47,893 nucleotides of DNA, from contig JAGDXP010000028.1 in the NCBI GenBank assembly GCA_023256475.1, positions 1-47,893 of the forward strand, given 5' to 3'. This DNA is from Thermoplasmata archaeon. Its GTDB lineage: Archaea > Thermoplasmatota > Thermoplasmata > Thermoplasmatales > GCA-001856825. The notes beneath the pieces are model-generated. The model had not been told where the DNA came from. It searched no databases and saw nothing but the letters and a program-made list of their open reading frames with translations. Shown in pieces: positions 33,670-43,670 of this stretch (positions are counted from its first letter, which is position 1; every line of letters starts with the position of its first letter). A program made the position numbers and the translations under genes.

Positions 33670-33694
33670 CTTCACTTAAACAATCCGTGGTTCT

Positions 33695-36484
33695 ATGAGT
33701 CAACAAGAAGCACAACCGACGGCTCCACCACCGGAGAAGAAAAAATCTTCTGCCGGAAAGTGGATAGCTGTGATAGTGGTTATTATAATAATAGCGGCAG
33801 CTGCGGTAGTATTGCTATCGCACAAGTCTACAACAACCACCACAACAACTACAACAGCACTTCCTGCAACAATAACACCAACATCTACAGGACTATCAGC
33901 ACAGGCCGGATCGCCCTTGACATTCTTTACAGGACTCTCGAGCAATGTTGAGTTTACTAAAGTGGTCTGGAACTTCGGCAATGGTGTAACACAAACTGTA
34001 ACAAGCGGAACGGGTGAAGTTACCTATACATATAACACACCTGGCAGCTACCTAGTATCTGTAACTGTGTACAATGCAACATCTTCTGTAAGCAACAATC
34101 AATCTCTCCTTCTGGTGACGATAACCCCAGGTCTGACAGCTAACCCTGCAGCAATCTATGGTCCAATTACAGTGAACATGAACAGTGCAGGAAACACAAA
34201 CCAAACCATTCCAGCAGGCGGATGGATAAATATGTCCTATTCAGGTTTGACAGCAGCAACACCCATAATGCTTGGATCACCAGTTCCTGGAGATCCATCG
34301 TATACCGTATCTGCATTCCAGTGGAATATAGATAATGGAACAAGCGTGATATTGAATACAAATATTAAGAATCCCAATGGAACAGTTAACATGAGTTATG
34401 CCGGAACAGTTAACTTAACATTCTCCACACCTGGATTCCATACAGTTGAACTTAATACAATATCAACAGGCCCAAGCGGAAATGTAACTGGCAGCTACAT
34501 CATGACAGTTGCGGTGGGCAATTATGCAGTGTTGAAAGTTGCTCCTAAGATTGCACCAAATAAGAATATGATAGTGGATGCAACATGGATACCTGGAGGG
34601 CCCAGAACATTCGATCCTGCCATCGCTTACGATACTGTTTCATATGAGGTTGTCTACGAAATCTATCAGCCACTAGTATTCTATAACGGAACATCCACAA
34701 CTCAATTTAATCCTGTCATAGCTAAATACGTTCCAACCGTCCAGAATGGCGGAGTAGTGGTAAATACCACAACTGGAGCGGAGAATATTACGTTCTACAT
34801 AAATACGAGCTTACAGTTCTCTAATGGAGATCATGTTAATGCTTACGATGTTTACATATCATTCGCTAGGACTCTCCTATTTGCAAATGATCCTGGCGAT
34901 CCCGGCTGGATAATAGCTCATGCTCTGTTGCCAGCACCCAGCATATATGGACCGTTCAACAATTCCTTCTACTGGGTACACCATGCAATAACTTGGAATA
35001 ACACAACACAATCAGTAACATTCCACCTATTACCAGCAGTACCCACATGGTTGCCAAACACTTCTGCGGTATATGCGGGGGTCAACTATGGAGTGCTAAA
35101 CCAATCATTCCCAGTTCACAACTATGGTGCTAATGCATACTTCCTGCAGCTGATATCTGGTCCTACCGCTGGAGATATAATGGATTATAACTGGCTCGTA
35201 CAGCATGGTGGTGCACCTGCAAATAATTCAGCATCTTATGCTGCGTTTGCAAACCCATCTAACGGGCCTGGCGTTAGTGGATACTTCAACACGTATATAC
35301 AGTATAACACTCTCGGTACTGGACCTTATGAACTGAAGCTGTATGAACCTTCTCAGGAGGTTATATTGACAGCAAATCCTTACTATCATCAGACACCTGG
35401 CTTATTGCCACCAAGCAAGCTGATACCTGAGGTTGTAATCGAGTATCTGTCACAGGAAACAACTGCACAGCAACAATTTGCATCCGGGCAGGCCCAGTTT
35501 GCTGAGGGAGCATATCCAGTAGATGCTACACCTCTGTTACTTAACCTAGTAAAGAGCGGAGTGGCACAGATGACTTCTGTTGGTCAATTAGCAACATTCT
35601 CATTCTTCATAAACTTTGCAGTAAACATAACTGGAGCACAGGTTTACGATTCGCAGACAAACATTCCACCGGGATTCTTTGCAAATCTAAACGTGAGGAA
35701 GGCATTCTATTATGCATTCAACCAGACCTATTGGATAGATGTTGCCAACTCCAATTCAGGAATAACCTTCGCTGAGAATCTCAGCGGAATAATCCCAAGA
35801 GGAATGCCAGAATATCCTGCGAACCTATCATCACAGGCACCTGAAGTTTACAACTTAACTTTGGCGAAATACTACTGGTCATTGACACCGTATGCTAAGA
35901 ATGGAACCAAACTTTACATTCCTTTGTTCAATGTTCTTGGAAACCCAACAGTGGATGAAATGTATTCTGTGTATGAGCAGGCACTATCCGCAATGTCAAA
36001 CGGCCAGATAGTGGCTACAACCTACGATATAACATTCTCCCAGGAACTTGCTTATACTTCGGTAGGTCCTGGCCAGAATCCTATGCCAATATACTTCCTT
36101 GGGTGGATAGATGACTATCCTGATGCATCCGACTTCGTGGCCCCATTCTATCAACCATATGGTATATATACATATCCTGACGGAGTAATACAGTCTAACC
36201 CATACTTCAATCCAAGCACAAACCCCAACCAGTGGGCAATGATAGAGGAAATGTGGAATTACCTAAATATGGCAGAGGAATCCACAAATCAGACATTGGT
36301 AGACTACTACTATTACATGGCAGAGAAGATAGCAATGAATCTGTATCTGTACATTGGCGTAATGCAGCCATTAGCATATCTAGTTTACAGCACAACCATA
36401 AATCCAAACAGCCTGGCGTTGACTGAGAATCCTGTAGTAGGTGCCTCATTCCTTGTGTTCTATACAATGCAGTACAATAGTTAA
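33695..36484 (+). CDS. dppA: Peptide-binding protein (SBP family 5) with PKD-like domains
   Basis: Captures peptides outside the cell for the transporter encoded upstream. Residues 1-22 are cytosolic and basic, 23-42 form a membrane anchor, and 46-54 are a Thr run that is probably a glycosylated linker. A PKD-like domain follows (about 60-142; VVWNFGNGVT and YTYNTPGSYLVSVTVYN), then a second beta domain (about 143-278) that may be a divergent PKD copy. The family 5 binding domain runs from about 285 (ATWIPGGPRTFDPAIAYD) to the end. At 929 residues it is far longer than bacterial DppA (about 530). Many NxS/T sequons fit an exposed, acid-stable protein. It has its own promoter. Confidence 0.9.
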   Translation: MSQQEAQPTAPPPEKKKSSAGKWIAVIVVIIIIAAAAVVLLSHKSTTTTTTTTTALPATITPTSTGLSAQAGSPLTFFTGLSSNVEFTKVVWNFGNGVTQTVTSGTGEVTYTYNTPGSYLVSVTVYNATSSVSNNQSLLLVTITPGLTANPAAIYGPITVNMNSAGNTNQTIPAGGWINMSYSGLTAATPIMLGSPVPGDPSYTVSAFQWNIDNGTSVILNTNIKNPNGTVNMSYAGTVNLTFSTPGFHTVELNTISTGPSGNVTGSYIMTVAVGNYAVLKVAPKIAPNKNMIVDATWIPGGPRTFDPAIAYDTVSYEVVYEIYQPLVFYNGTSTTQFNPVIAKYVPTVQNGGVVVNTTTGAENITFYINTSLQFSNGDHVNAYDVYISFARTLLFANDPGDPGWIIAHALLPAPSIYGPFNNSFYWVHHAITWNNTTQSVTFHLLPAVPTWLPNTSAVYAGVNYGVLNQSFPVHNYGANAYFLQLISGPTAGDIMDYNWLVQHGGAPANNSASYAAFANPSNGPGVSGYFNTYIQYNTLGTGPYELKLYEPSQEVILTANPYYHQTPGLLPPSKLIPEVVIEYLSQETTAQQQFASGQAQFAEGAYPVDATPLLLNLVKSGVAQMTSVGQLATFSFFINFAVNITGAQVYDSQTNIPPGFFANLNVRKAFYYAFNQTYWIDVANSNSGITFAENLSGIIPRGMPEYPANLSSQAPEVYNLTLAKYYWSLTPYAKNGTKLYIPLFNVLGNPTVDEMYSVYEQALSAMSNGQIVATTYDITFSQELAYTSVGPGQNPMPIYFLGWIDDYPDASDFVAPFYQPYGIYTYPDGVIQSNPYFNPSTNPNQWAMIEEMWNYLNMAEESTNQTLVDYYYYMAEKIAMNLYLYIGVMQPLAYLVYSTTINPNSLALTENPVVGASFLVFYTMQYNS

Positions 36485-36520
36485 TTGAATATAATTTATT
36501 TAATTTTTATTTAATTTTCT
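36485..36520. terminator. T-rich convergent terminator region
   Basis: A+T-rich DNA between the convergent binding-protein and PLP-enzyme genes with TTTTTATTTAATTTTC on the plus strand. It is likely to end transcription of dppA; the PLP-enzyme stop lies within it. Confidence 0.35.
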
Positions 36521-37667
36521 TTAAAGAATTCTTCAGATCATTTAAAATGTCTTGTTTATCCTCAATCCCTATTGACACCCTAAGTAGACTTTCTGTAATG
36601 CCTATTCTTCTTCTTTGCTCGGGCGGGATGTATGTATGGCTTGTTTCCCAAGGCAATGTTATTAATGATTCTACGCCTCCGAAAGTTGGTGCTTTTTTAA
36701 TAATCTTCAAACTGTCCATAAATTTCTGGCTTCTTTCGTAATCTACACCGAGGTCAAATGATATGACTCCGCTGAATCCCTTGAGATTATTCTTCGCAAT
36801 TTCATAGTACTTGTTTTTTAGGCCCGGATAGTTTACTTTTAATCCCATTTTTTTAAGCTCTGTGGCTATGAAATATGCTGACTCATTTTGCCTATTAACC
36901 CTTAAATACATGGTCTTTATGTTTTTGCCAATAACATGCGCTGTATATGGATCCATTATAGTACCGAACGCTTTCCTCTTAGCTGCAATTTCTCTAATGA
37001 GGTTCCTTGGGCCTGCCACCAGCCCTCCCACCACATCATCCATACCTGATATGTACTTTGTCGCACTGTGTATAACTAAATCAAAACCTAAATCAATCGG
37101 ATTCTGGTTAACAGGAGATGCCATGCTTGCGTCAACAATCTTGATTGCATCAGGAGCTTCCTTAGATAGTTTTATCAAATCTGCAACTTCCAGTGTAGGG
37201 TTTATAATTGATTCTACAAATATGGCCTTGTATTTTTTAGTATCGAAATTTATAGAGTTTATGCTGTCTATATCCGTGAAATCTACCTTTATGCCCAGAT
37301 TTGCAATATCATTCTGAAGGAGGTCTAGAGTTTGCCCATATAAACCTGAAACAGCAAGAAGTCTGTGGCCAGGTTTTAATACTGTTAGGATTGTTGTTGA
37401 TATTGCCGACATACCGGATGAGAATGCCAAGGCCGATTCTGCATTTTCTATGGAGGCATATTTTTCTTCAAGGCTCTGAACTGTTGGGTTCCCTAGCCTT
37501 GAGTATATGAAAGGCAACTCCCTGGGTTTATCTATTATCTTAGATTTATCATTCGGATATAGAAATACTGAATCGCCGAAAAGTGGCGTGTGTATATTCC
37601 CTATTTCTGGATTGACCATTTCTCCTTCATGGATTACCCTAGTTTCTGGAGATAATCTCTTTACCAT
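36507..37667 (-). CDS. Cys/Met metabolism PLP-dependent enzyme (cystathionine gamma-synthase/lyase-like)
   Basis: Gamma-family PLP enzyme of fold type I acting on sulfur amino acids or their activated precursors. The PLP lysine is Lys204 in HSATKYISGMDD; SSGMSA (83-88) and YSRLGNPT (55-62) are the phosphate and substrate segments; the PLP-ring Asp lies in KIVDASMASP (about 179). At 386 residues it is of normal length. Synthase, beta/gamma-lyase and methionine gamma-lyase cannot be told apart from sequence. Its start overlaps the stop of the flavin reductase gene by one base, so the two are probably cotranscribed. Confidence 0.9.
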   Translation of the reverse strand: MVKRLSPETRVIHEGEMVNPEIGNIHTPLFGDSVFLYPNDKSKIIDKPRELPFIYSRLGNPTVQSLEEKYASIENAESALAFSSGMSAISTTILTVLKPGHRLLAVSGLYGQTLDLLQNDIANLGIKVDFTDIDSINSINFDTKKYKAIFVESIINPTLEVADLIKLSKEAPDAIKIVDASMASPVNQNPIDLGFDLVIHSATKYISGMDDVVGGLVAGPRNLIREIAAKRKAFGTIMDPYTAHVIGKNIKTMYLRVNRQNESAYFIATELKKMGLKVNYPGLKNKYYEIAKNNLKGFSGVISFDLGVDYERSQKFMDSLKIIKKAPTFGGVESLITLPWETSHTYIPPEQRRRIGITESLLRVSIGIEDKQDILNDLKNSLKKIK

Positions 37668-38377
37668 TAATTTTCACCCCATATGTCGCTCAAAATTTTG
37701 TCCTCTGTAATACCTTCGTTCATTAATGATGTCTTAAGATCCTTGGCAAATGTCAATCCACCGCAGATATAGTACTTTCTTTCCATATAGTCTGGGACAT
37801 GTCTTTTTATTTTCTCTGTATTTATTCTTCCCTGGAAGAAATGTTCTGGAATGTTTTGATCCCTTGTAATATTTATGAGAATTCTAAGACCGATTCTTTC
37901 GAATGATTCTAGCTCATTTAATAGAATTATATCATCCATATGCTTTACACTGTAAAACAGATAAGAATCTATAGATACATTGTTGATTATTGAATGCCTT
38001 AATATGGAGAAGAAAGGTGCTATTCCAACTCCCGCGGCTAGATAGACTGATTTTGTTTTTTCCTCTAACAAAAAATTTCCCCTTGGTTCCCCTATTCTTA
38101 AAACATCACCTACTCTCTTATTTGATAGATAAGAGGTCATTTTACCTTTAATCATTTCAATGAAAAGTTCAATGAAATCCCATTCGGGAGCAGAAGCAAT
38201 TGAATAAGATCTGAAAAGTTTTCCATCTTCTGAAAAAATAGTTATAAACTGTCCCGGCTTAAATTTATAATTCGGGCCACTGATAGGATTCAATTTGAAG
38301 CTATATATGGGATGACTATCAGAATTCCCTTTTGTTAATTCAGTAATTTCCTTAATCTCAAAATCCCTTATCTCCAT
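37667..38377 (-). CDS. Ferredoxin-NADP reductase-like FAD oxidoreductase
   Basis: A 236-residue flavoprotein. The FAD-binding barrel has RSYSIAS (56-62) and KPGQFITIF; the GK-type phosphate segment is GKMTSYLSNKRVGD. The NAD(P) domain starts at about 105 with VYLAAGVGIAPFFSILRH and ends with the YYICGG motif and a short tail. There is no [2Fe-2S] domain, so electrons must pass to a separate partner. The electron partner is unknown. First gene of a pair with the PLP enzyme; starts at ATG 38377, divergent from lhr. Confidence 0.87.
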   Translation of the reverse strand: MEIRDFEIKEITELTKGNSDSHPIYSFKLNPISGPNYKFKPGQFITIFSEDGKLFRSYSIASAPEWDFIELFIEMIKGKMTSYLSNKRVGDVLRIGEPRGNFLLEEKTKSVYLAAGVGIAPFFSILRHSIINNVSIDSYLFYSVKHMDDIILLNELESFERIGLRILINITRDQNIPEHFFQGRINTEKIKRHVPDYMERKYYICGGLTFAKDLKTSLMNEGITEDKILSDIWGEN

Positions 38378-38430
38378 TGCTAAGGAAATCCTTATAATAT
38401 TAAATATTTAATTAATGAGATGCATAAATA

Positions 38431-38440
38431 AAATATAAAT
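38431..38440 (+). promoter_or_regulatory. TATA box of lhr
   Basis: AAATATAAAT about 36 bases before ATG 38472. Transcription would start near 38460, after the in-frame TTG 38457, which argues for the ATG as the true start. Confidence 0.5.
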
Positions 38441-38471
38441 TTCCAGTGGGATTATCTTGGAAGTTAATTTC

Positions 38472-41156
38472 ATGTTAGAAGAGTACCTAAAGATGTTAAT
38501 GCATTCTAAGGGTTATTCTACCCTTACTCCTGCACAATCATTAAGCTTCAACCATATATATGAAGGAAAAAACGTATTGGTTATTTCACCCACTGGGGGT
38601 GGCAAAACAGAATCAGCCCTATGGCCTGCTATGATTCGTTCCAAAGAAGATAAACTGAATACAGAGGGCTTTAAGATAATATATGTAACACCATTGAGAG
38701 CTTTAAATAGAGATATGCTAAAACGCATCCAAATTTATGCGGAAACTCTTGACCTTAGCGTTGGTGTGAGGCATGGAGATTCCAGTGAAAGTGAGAGAAG
38801 ATATCAAGCGCTCCATCCACCAGATATTTTAATTACAACTCCTGAAACCCTGCAGATCATTCTAGCTGGAAAGGTAATAAATAAGCATTTGAAAGGGCTT
38901 AAAACTCTAATAATAGATGAAGTACATGAGCTCCTCAATGATGAAAGAGGTTATCAGCTACTGGTGGCAATTTCAAGGATAAAGAAATATGCGGAAAAAT
39001 TTCAGATAATCGGTTTATCTGCCACAGTAGGAAATCCTGGGGAAGTAGCTGAAGCTTTATTCTATCCGTGGAACTACGAAATAGTAAATGCCGCTGCAGA
39101 TAAAGAATACAATATAACCGTATTAATGAATGACAAAGTTGATGATAGCTTTGCTGATCTTATTGGGGCGGAAAAAAATTACGCAGGTATTATTAAGGAA
39201 ATATACGACCTTTACCAGCAAGGGAAGCAGTTCATAGTTTTCACCAACACTAGATCTACTGCAGAAGACATAGTAATGAGGCTGAAGCTAATCGATCCTA
39301 AAATAGCCATTGAGGTGCATCATGGTTCACTGGGTAAGGAAATAAGAACAAAGGTTGAAGAAGATTTCAGACTGCAAAAGTTGCGTGGGCTTGTATGTAC
39401 TTCCAGTATGGAGCTAGGGATAGATATTGGTTCAATTGATCATGTATTGCAGGTAAACTCACCTAGGCAAGTAATTAGGTTAGTGCAGAGAGTGGGAAGG
39501 GGGAGACATAAATTAGGTGAAGTCTCTGAGGGAACAATATTAGCTATTAATGAGATTGAAGCTGAGGAAGGCATTGCAATAGCTAAACTAGTTAAAGATA
39601 AGAGGATCGAACCTGTAAGGATAAGAGAAAAACCCTTAATAGTTTTGGCAAACCAAATAATGAGTATTCTAAATGCATCAAGGGAAATTGAATTGAGGGA
39701 TTTGTTTAACATTATCAAGGGTTCATACATCTTTAGAAACTTGGATTATAATGAATTTATGGATTTTGTTAAGTTTCTATCCTCAATTAAAATGCTGTAT
39801 TTCAATGAGATGACCAATAAAATTAAAAAAACAAGGAAGACCATGAATTATTTCTTCGAGAACATTTCTATGATTCCTGATGAGAAACTGTATTCTGTAA
39901 AAGAATCTTCCACAAACAAATTGATTGGTTTTCTGGATGAATCTTTTGTTGCAACTGAAATTGAGATAGGATCAACTTTCGTTTTAAGAGGGGATACCTG
40001 GAGGGTTTTAAATATCAGAGACAGCAACATATATGTGGATTATGTCCAGGGAATTTCAGTACCTCCATCGTGGATAGGAGAAGAAATACCTGTACCATTT
40101 GACGTGGCAGTGGAAGTTCAGAAGATCAGAGACCAGGGGGTCGGAAGAGAATTTGCAAATGAACAAACCATGGAAAAGATTGAAAAGATCAGGAACAGTT
40201 TTCCTAAAAATAATGAAATATTAATTGAAAAAGAGGGAAGTCAGACTGTGATTCATGTATCACTTGGAACAAAGGGAAATTATACTCTCTCAATACTGTT
40301 ATCCGGTTTTCTGTCCCAGAAATATGGAGAATCCTTTTTAGTGGATAACACGCCCTATTCAATATTCCTTCAAGGTAATTACAGGTATAGCACGGAAGAA
40401 ATAAAGGAGATCCTTCTAAACATGGGTTATGTTATGGATTCATTAGATGAGCATTTAAAAAGAACGAAGCTGTTCCAATATAATTTTTTAAATGTTGCAA
40501 AGAAATTTGGTGTAATTTCCAAAGACAGCGATATGACTAGGATCAAGATAGATAAAATCATATCATTTTACATAGGAACTCCGCTTTATGATGAAGCCGT
40601 AGAAAGGTTCAGATGGGAATATCTTGACATAGATGCCCTAAAATATTTGTGGGAAAGAATTAGAAGCAATCAAATTAATTTCAGATTTAACTCTAAGTTT
40701 AGTGATATTTCGAAGATGTACCTTGAAAATCTTAAAGAAAAGATGATGCCAATTAGACCTACAGCACCTATTCTCAATGCCATAAAAAAGAGGCTATTAA
40801 ATGAGGAATTGGGATTTTACTGTCTGTCCTGCAACAGAAAGTTCTCTAGAAAGGTAAGTGAAATGAAAGAATTCAGGTGCGTATATTGCACCTCTCCGAG
40901 AATAGCTCCAGTCAAAAAATATGAACTGGAGGAAATCAATGAATTGAATCCAGAGATAAGAAATAAACTTTTGAACAATTTTCATTTACTAAGGATGCAT
41001 GGAATGAATGCACTCCTAGTACTTGCCGGGCATGGAATTGGAACTGAAACCGCAAATAGAATTCTCAGAATTCCAATTAGAAATGAAAACGAATTATTAG
41101 AAAAAATATTATCTAGTGAAGTTGAGTTTTCAAAGAATAAAAGATTCTGGTCATGA
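38472..41156 (+). CDS. lhr: Lhr-type superfamily 2 DNA helicase
   Basis: Large helicase-related protein acting on DNA or DNA-RNA hybrids in repair. Numbered from ATG 38472: motif I SPTGGGKT (39-46), motif II DEVH (149-152), motif III LSATVGNP, motif VI QRVGRGRH. After the RecA lobes come a winged helix and the Lhr-specific domains. A zinc-finger-like CLSCNRKF...CVYCTSPRI lies near the C-terminus (about 785-820), followed by a helix-hairpin-like segment ARHGIGTE-type (LAGHGIGTETANRILR). 894 residues is typical. A TTG at 38457 in frame is less likely given the promoter. The 3' end overlaps the convergent mptA gene by 6 bases. Confidence 0.92.
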   Translation: MLEEYLKMLMHSKGYSTLTPAQSLSFNHIYEGKNVLVISPTGGGKTESALWPAMIRSKEDKLNTEGFKIIYVTPLRALNRDMLKRIQIYAETLDLSVGVRHGDSSESERRYQALHPPDILITTPETLQIILAGKVINKHLKGLKTLIIDEVHELLNDERGYQLLVAISRIKKYAEKFQIIGLSATVGNPGEVAEALFYPWNYEIVNAAADKEYNITVLMNDKVDDSFADLIGAEKNYAGIIKEIYDLYQQGKQFIVFTNTRSTAEDIVMRLKLIDPKIAIEVHHGSLGKEIRTKVEEDFRLQKLRGLVCTSSMELGIDIGSIDHVLQVNSPRQVIRLVQRVGRGRHKLGEVSEGTILAINEIEAEEGIAIAKLVKDKRIEPVRIREKPLIVLANQIMSILNASREIELRDLFNIIKGSYIFRNLDYNEFMDFVKFLSSIKMLYFNEMTNKIKKTRKTMNYFFENISMIPDEKLYSVKESSTNKLIGFLDESFVATEIEIGSTFVLRGDTWRVLNIRDSNIYVDYVQGISVPPSWIGEEIPVPFDVAVEVQKIRDQGVGREFANEQTMEKIEKIRNSFPKNNEILIEKEGSQTVIHVSLGTKGNYTLSILLSGFLSQKYGESFLVDNTPYSIFLQGNYRYSTEEIKEILLNMGYVMDSLDEHLKRTKLFQYNFLNVAKKFGVISKDSDMTRIKIDKIISFYIGTPLYDEAVERFRWEYLDIDALKYLWERIRSNQINFRFNSKFSDISKMYLENLKEKMMPIRPTAPILNAIKKRLLNEELGFYCLSCNRKFSRKVSEMKEFRCVYCTSPRIAPVKKYELEEINELNPEIRNKLLNNFHLLRMHGMNALLVLAGHGIGTETANRILRIPIRNENELLEKILSSEVEFSKNKRFWS

Positions 41157-42029
41157 GCCATTTAGCTCTTTCTTAAAGTCCCCCAGTTTTCCTCTTTTCT
41201 CAGCGTAGGCGTTGTGTTTATGTATTGTCTCGTAGCTTTCGCTCCTAACTTCAATTTCAATGTCCTCTGGTAAATCTTTGAATTTATTAACTATATTTTT
41301 TACTGCGTCCCTTACCACATCTTCCACAAACTTTGGATTTTTGTGTGCATTTAATACCAGCAATCCCTCTTCCTCTCTCTTTAAAAGTTCATATGTAGGA
41401 GCACTCATGCTAGCTTCTGCAATGTCTATCAATTCATCAACTTCTACGTCCTTCCCGTTCGGCACTTGCATTATTATTGTAACATCGTTTCTCTGATTAT
41501 GTGATATGAATGGTGGTTCGTCAGAAGGCCTGCCTAACAGTCTTGAAACCGTAGTCATGGCAGATGGACATACAGAAATACCAGTAGCTACAACACCAAT
41601 GTATCTCTGTGCCTCTTCCCCAGCCCTCTTTTTAGCGATTCCCATTATCGTATATTTTTCAACTGTTTTTCGCCCTTTTGGATTCAATCTTTCTAAGAAA
41701 TAATCGGCAGTTAGATGAGCTTCTGCATAGGTAGCATATGGATGCCTTTCTAGCAGCCTGTTGACTATTAATTCCGCTACATACTCTATTCCCTTAGATC
41801 TTCCTTCCACTTCTCCCTCTACTACGTCTTCAAGCGCTTCTATATCCCTACTTAAATCACTACCCTTCCTCGAAGGAGGTAGGTCCACAAAAACCCTAAA
41901 AGTGGGTATTAGGGTTATAGTTTTCTTCCTGCTGACTTCAATTGGTCTAACAACATTAGTTAAACCTACCCTGTCAAGATGTGATGTGACAGGTGGACTC
42001 TGCGACTGTACGTCTTTAAATTTTTCCAT
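41151..42029 (-). CDS. mptA: GTP cyclohydrolase MptA (type IB)
   Basis: Opens GTP to a 7,8-dihydro-D-neopterin cyclic phosphate, the first step of the archaeal pterin pathway leading to methanopterin- or folate-like cofactors. Family COG1469: SHLDRVGLTNVVRPI, the conserved Glu in RHPYATYAEAHLTADY, the metal Cys in GISVCPSAMTTV, and PFISHNQRNDVTI. Length 292 is normal. ATG 42029, with a short spacer from the DHH gene region. It uses the metal site instead of the zinc site of bacterial type IA enzymes. Confidence 0.93.
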   Translation of the reverse strand: MEKFKDVQSQSPPVTSHLDRVGLTNVVRPIEVSRKKTITLIPTFRVFVDLPPSRKGSDLSRDIEALEDVVEGEVEGRSKGIEYVAELIVNRLLERHPYATYAEAHLTADYFLERLNPKGRKTVEKYTIMGIAKKRAGEEAQRYIGVVATGISVCPSAMTTVSRLLGRPSDEPPFISHNQRNDVTIIMQVPNGKDVEVDELIDIAEASMSAPTYELLKREEEGLLVLNAHKNPKFVEDVVRDAVKNIVNKFKDLPEDIEIEVRSESYETIHKHNAYAEKRGKLGDFKKELNGS

Positions 42030-42216
42030 GAGGGTATATCATTTACCATTAAAAAATGTTTTTTAGGCCTATAAAATAAAAATTGGCAATTTATCAGGTA
42101 AGAGATTGGTGATCAAAGAATTAATTTACTTAACTAGTTTGTGATTATATGATTACACATTTAGTTTCATCGTTGTTTCATCTATATGAGTATTTGAAAT
42201 TATTAAATAAACGTAC

Positions 42217-43005
42217 TTAGTATGATCTAATAAATTCAACAAATAGACTTAACAGCTGCTGCCAATCCACAGCTGGTTTCTTATTGTCATTTCCCTGAAA
42301 ACCTACGAAGAAACCCTGCGGGTGGAAAAACCATCCGTTTGTATCCACGTTCCTGTCTTTTAAAAATTCTCTAAATTTGTATAAGTTAGGTTTATCAATT
42401 TTTGCGTTTCGTGTAATTGAAAATGAATTGTCGTGATACTTTATGAGAAAATTTGGATTGAACTCCTGGAATAAAAGATCCTTGGGATAGTCTCCCAATA
42501 CCAGCAGAACTCCATCTGAGTTATATTTTATCTGTTTTTCAATCTCGCTTAATATCTGATAGTCCCTCTGAAACTTTAAGAGCAGGGCATCAAAGATGTT
42601 TGAAAAAAATTCAAGGATCTCTTCTGGCTTTTTATTGGCATATTCCATAGCCTTTATGGATGTGTCTAAAAGATTATCCATACCTGCTCTTGTTAATATT
42701 CTCCAGCCGGCATTGTCCTGCCAGCATACAGCTTCTGCGAACCTCCTTTCTGGATAACCCAACTTGAAGTAATCTACCACTTTCATGGCCGAGCATGTAG
42801 CTTCAGCGGTATCATGGTGATCAAACCTGTACACCCTTGCCTTCCCGTGTGGTGTGTCAACAAGGAAATCTGCTTCAGTATTTTCTATCTCTTGGTGGGA
42901 TAGGAACTTAACTTCTTTTATTTGATCCTTAAGTACTCTTTTTATTAAGTAAACAGAAGCTAGTGAATCCAAATCGATTGGGCTGGCTACAACTGAGTAT
43001 GTCAT
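42217..43005 (-). CDS. Divergent DHH-superfamily phosphoesterase-like protein
   Basis: 262 residues, not recognised as a named family. All four DHH metal motifs can be placed: motif [11 protein letters not shown] with Asp11 and Asp13, motif II Asp50 in ADFLVD, motif III DHH (62-64), motif IV Asp97 in CWQDNAG. The C-terminal half lacks the DHHA1 glycine motif and is unlike RecJ or the GAN protein at 23403-24725. It is the last gene of the transketolase-transaldolase operon, overlapping the transaldolase stop as ATGA-type junction, which suggests a sugar-phosphate or nucleotide substrate; that is inference. Confidence 0.65.
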   Translation of the reverse strand: MTYSVVASPIDLDSLASVYLIKRVLKDQIKEVKFLSHQEIENTEADFLVDTPHGKARVYRFDHHDTAEATCSAMKVVDYFKLGYPERRFAEAVCWQDNAGWRILTRAGMDNLLDTSIKAMEYANKKPEEILEFFSNIFDALLLKFQRDYQILSEIEKQIKYNSDGVLLVLGDYPKDLLFQEFNPNFLIKYHDNSFSITRNAKIDKPNLYKFREFLKDRNVDTNGWFFHPQGFFVGFQGNDNKKPAVDWQQLLSLFVEFIRSY

Positions 43006-43670
43006 AGTTTAAGCTTGGATGGATCAATTTTGGACCAATCATCCAGGAACCTTTTCAGTCCCTCATCGGTCTTTGGATGTAGTATTAATTTTTTGAAAAC
43101 CTCGAATGGCATGGTTGCGATATCTGCACCGATCAATGCCGCTTGTCTCACATGTACTGGATGTCTTATTGAAGCTACAATAATTTCAGTTTCAAATCCA
43201 TAGTTATCATACATTTCTCTTATATCTTGGATGAGGTTCATTCCATCTTCCCCTATATCATCCAACCTCCCAACAAATGGGGAGACGTAGGTTGCCCCTG
43301 CTTTGGCTACAAGTAAGGCTTGGCTCAGAGAGAATACTAATGTTGCATTTGTATTGATCTTCTCCTTATTTAGAATTTTTATAGCCTTGAGCCCCTCAAC
43401 TGTGGTTGGAATTTTTACTACCACATTTTCTCCCAGTGATTTTAGTACCCTTGCTTCTCTAAGCATTTCCTCATGGTTTGATCCAGTAACTTCTAGCGAA
43501 ACTGGACCATCAACTATCTTTAGTATGGCAGATACCAATTCTTTGAATGTAAGCCCTCCCTTAAGCTCTTTAGATATTAAAGTGGGATTTGTAGTTACGC
43601 CATCTACCGCACCCCAAGAGACTCCCTCTTTTATTTCTTCAATATTTGCAGTATCTAAAAATATCTTCAT
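43002..43670 (-). CDS. Transaldolase (TalC/Fsa-like)
   Basis: Class I aldolase of the pentose phosphate pathway that moves a dihydroxyacetone unit between sugar phosphates. [29 protein letters not shown] and the Schiff-base lysine in VVVKIPTT (about residue 84) are diagnostic. At 222 residues it is the short subfamily shared by transaldolase and fructose 6-phosphate aldolase. Its place directly after both transketolase genes favours transaldolase. Its ATG overlaps the transketolase C-subunit stop. Confidence 0.92.
   Translation of the reverse strand: MKIFLDTANIEEIKEGVSWGAVDGVTTNPTLISKELKGGLTFKELVSAILKIVDGPVSLEVTGSNHEEMLREARVLKSLGENVVVKIPTTVEGLKAIKILNKEKINTNATLVFSLSQALLVAKAGATYVSPFVGRLDDIGEDGMNLIQDIREMYDNYGFETEIIVASIRHPVHVRQAALIGADIATMPFEVFKKLILHPKTDEGLKRFLDDWSKIDPSKLKL

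Noticed and set aside
33649-33951. Frame overlapping the start of the binding-protein gene, rich in Asn and Thr.
   Set aside because: Shadow of the Thr-coding repeat and the membrane anchor of dppA; begins before its promoter end.
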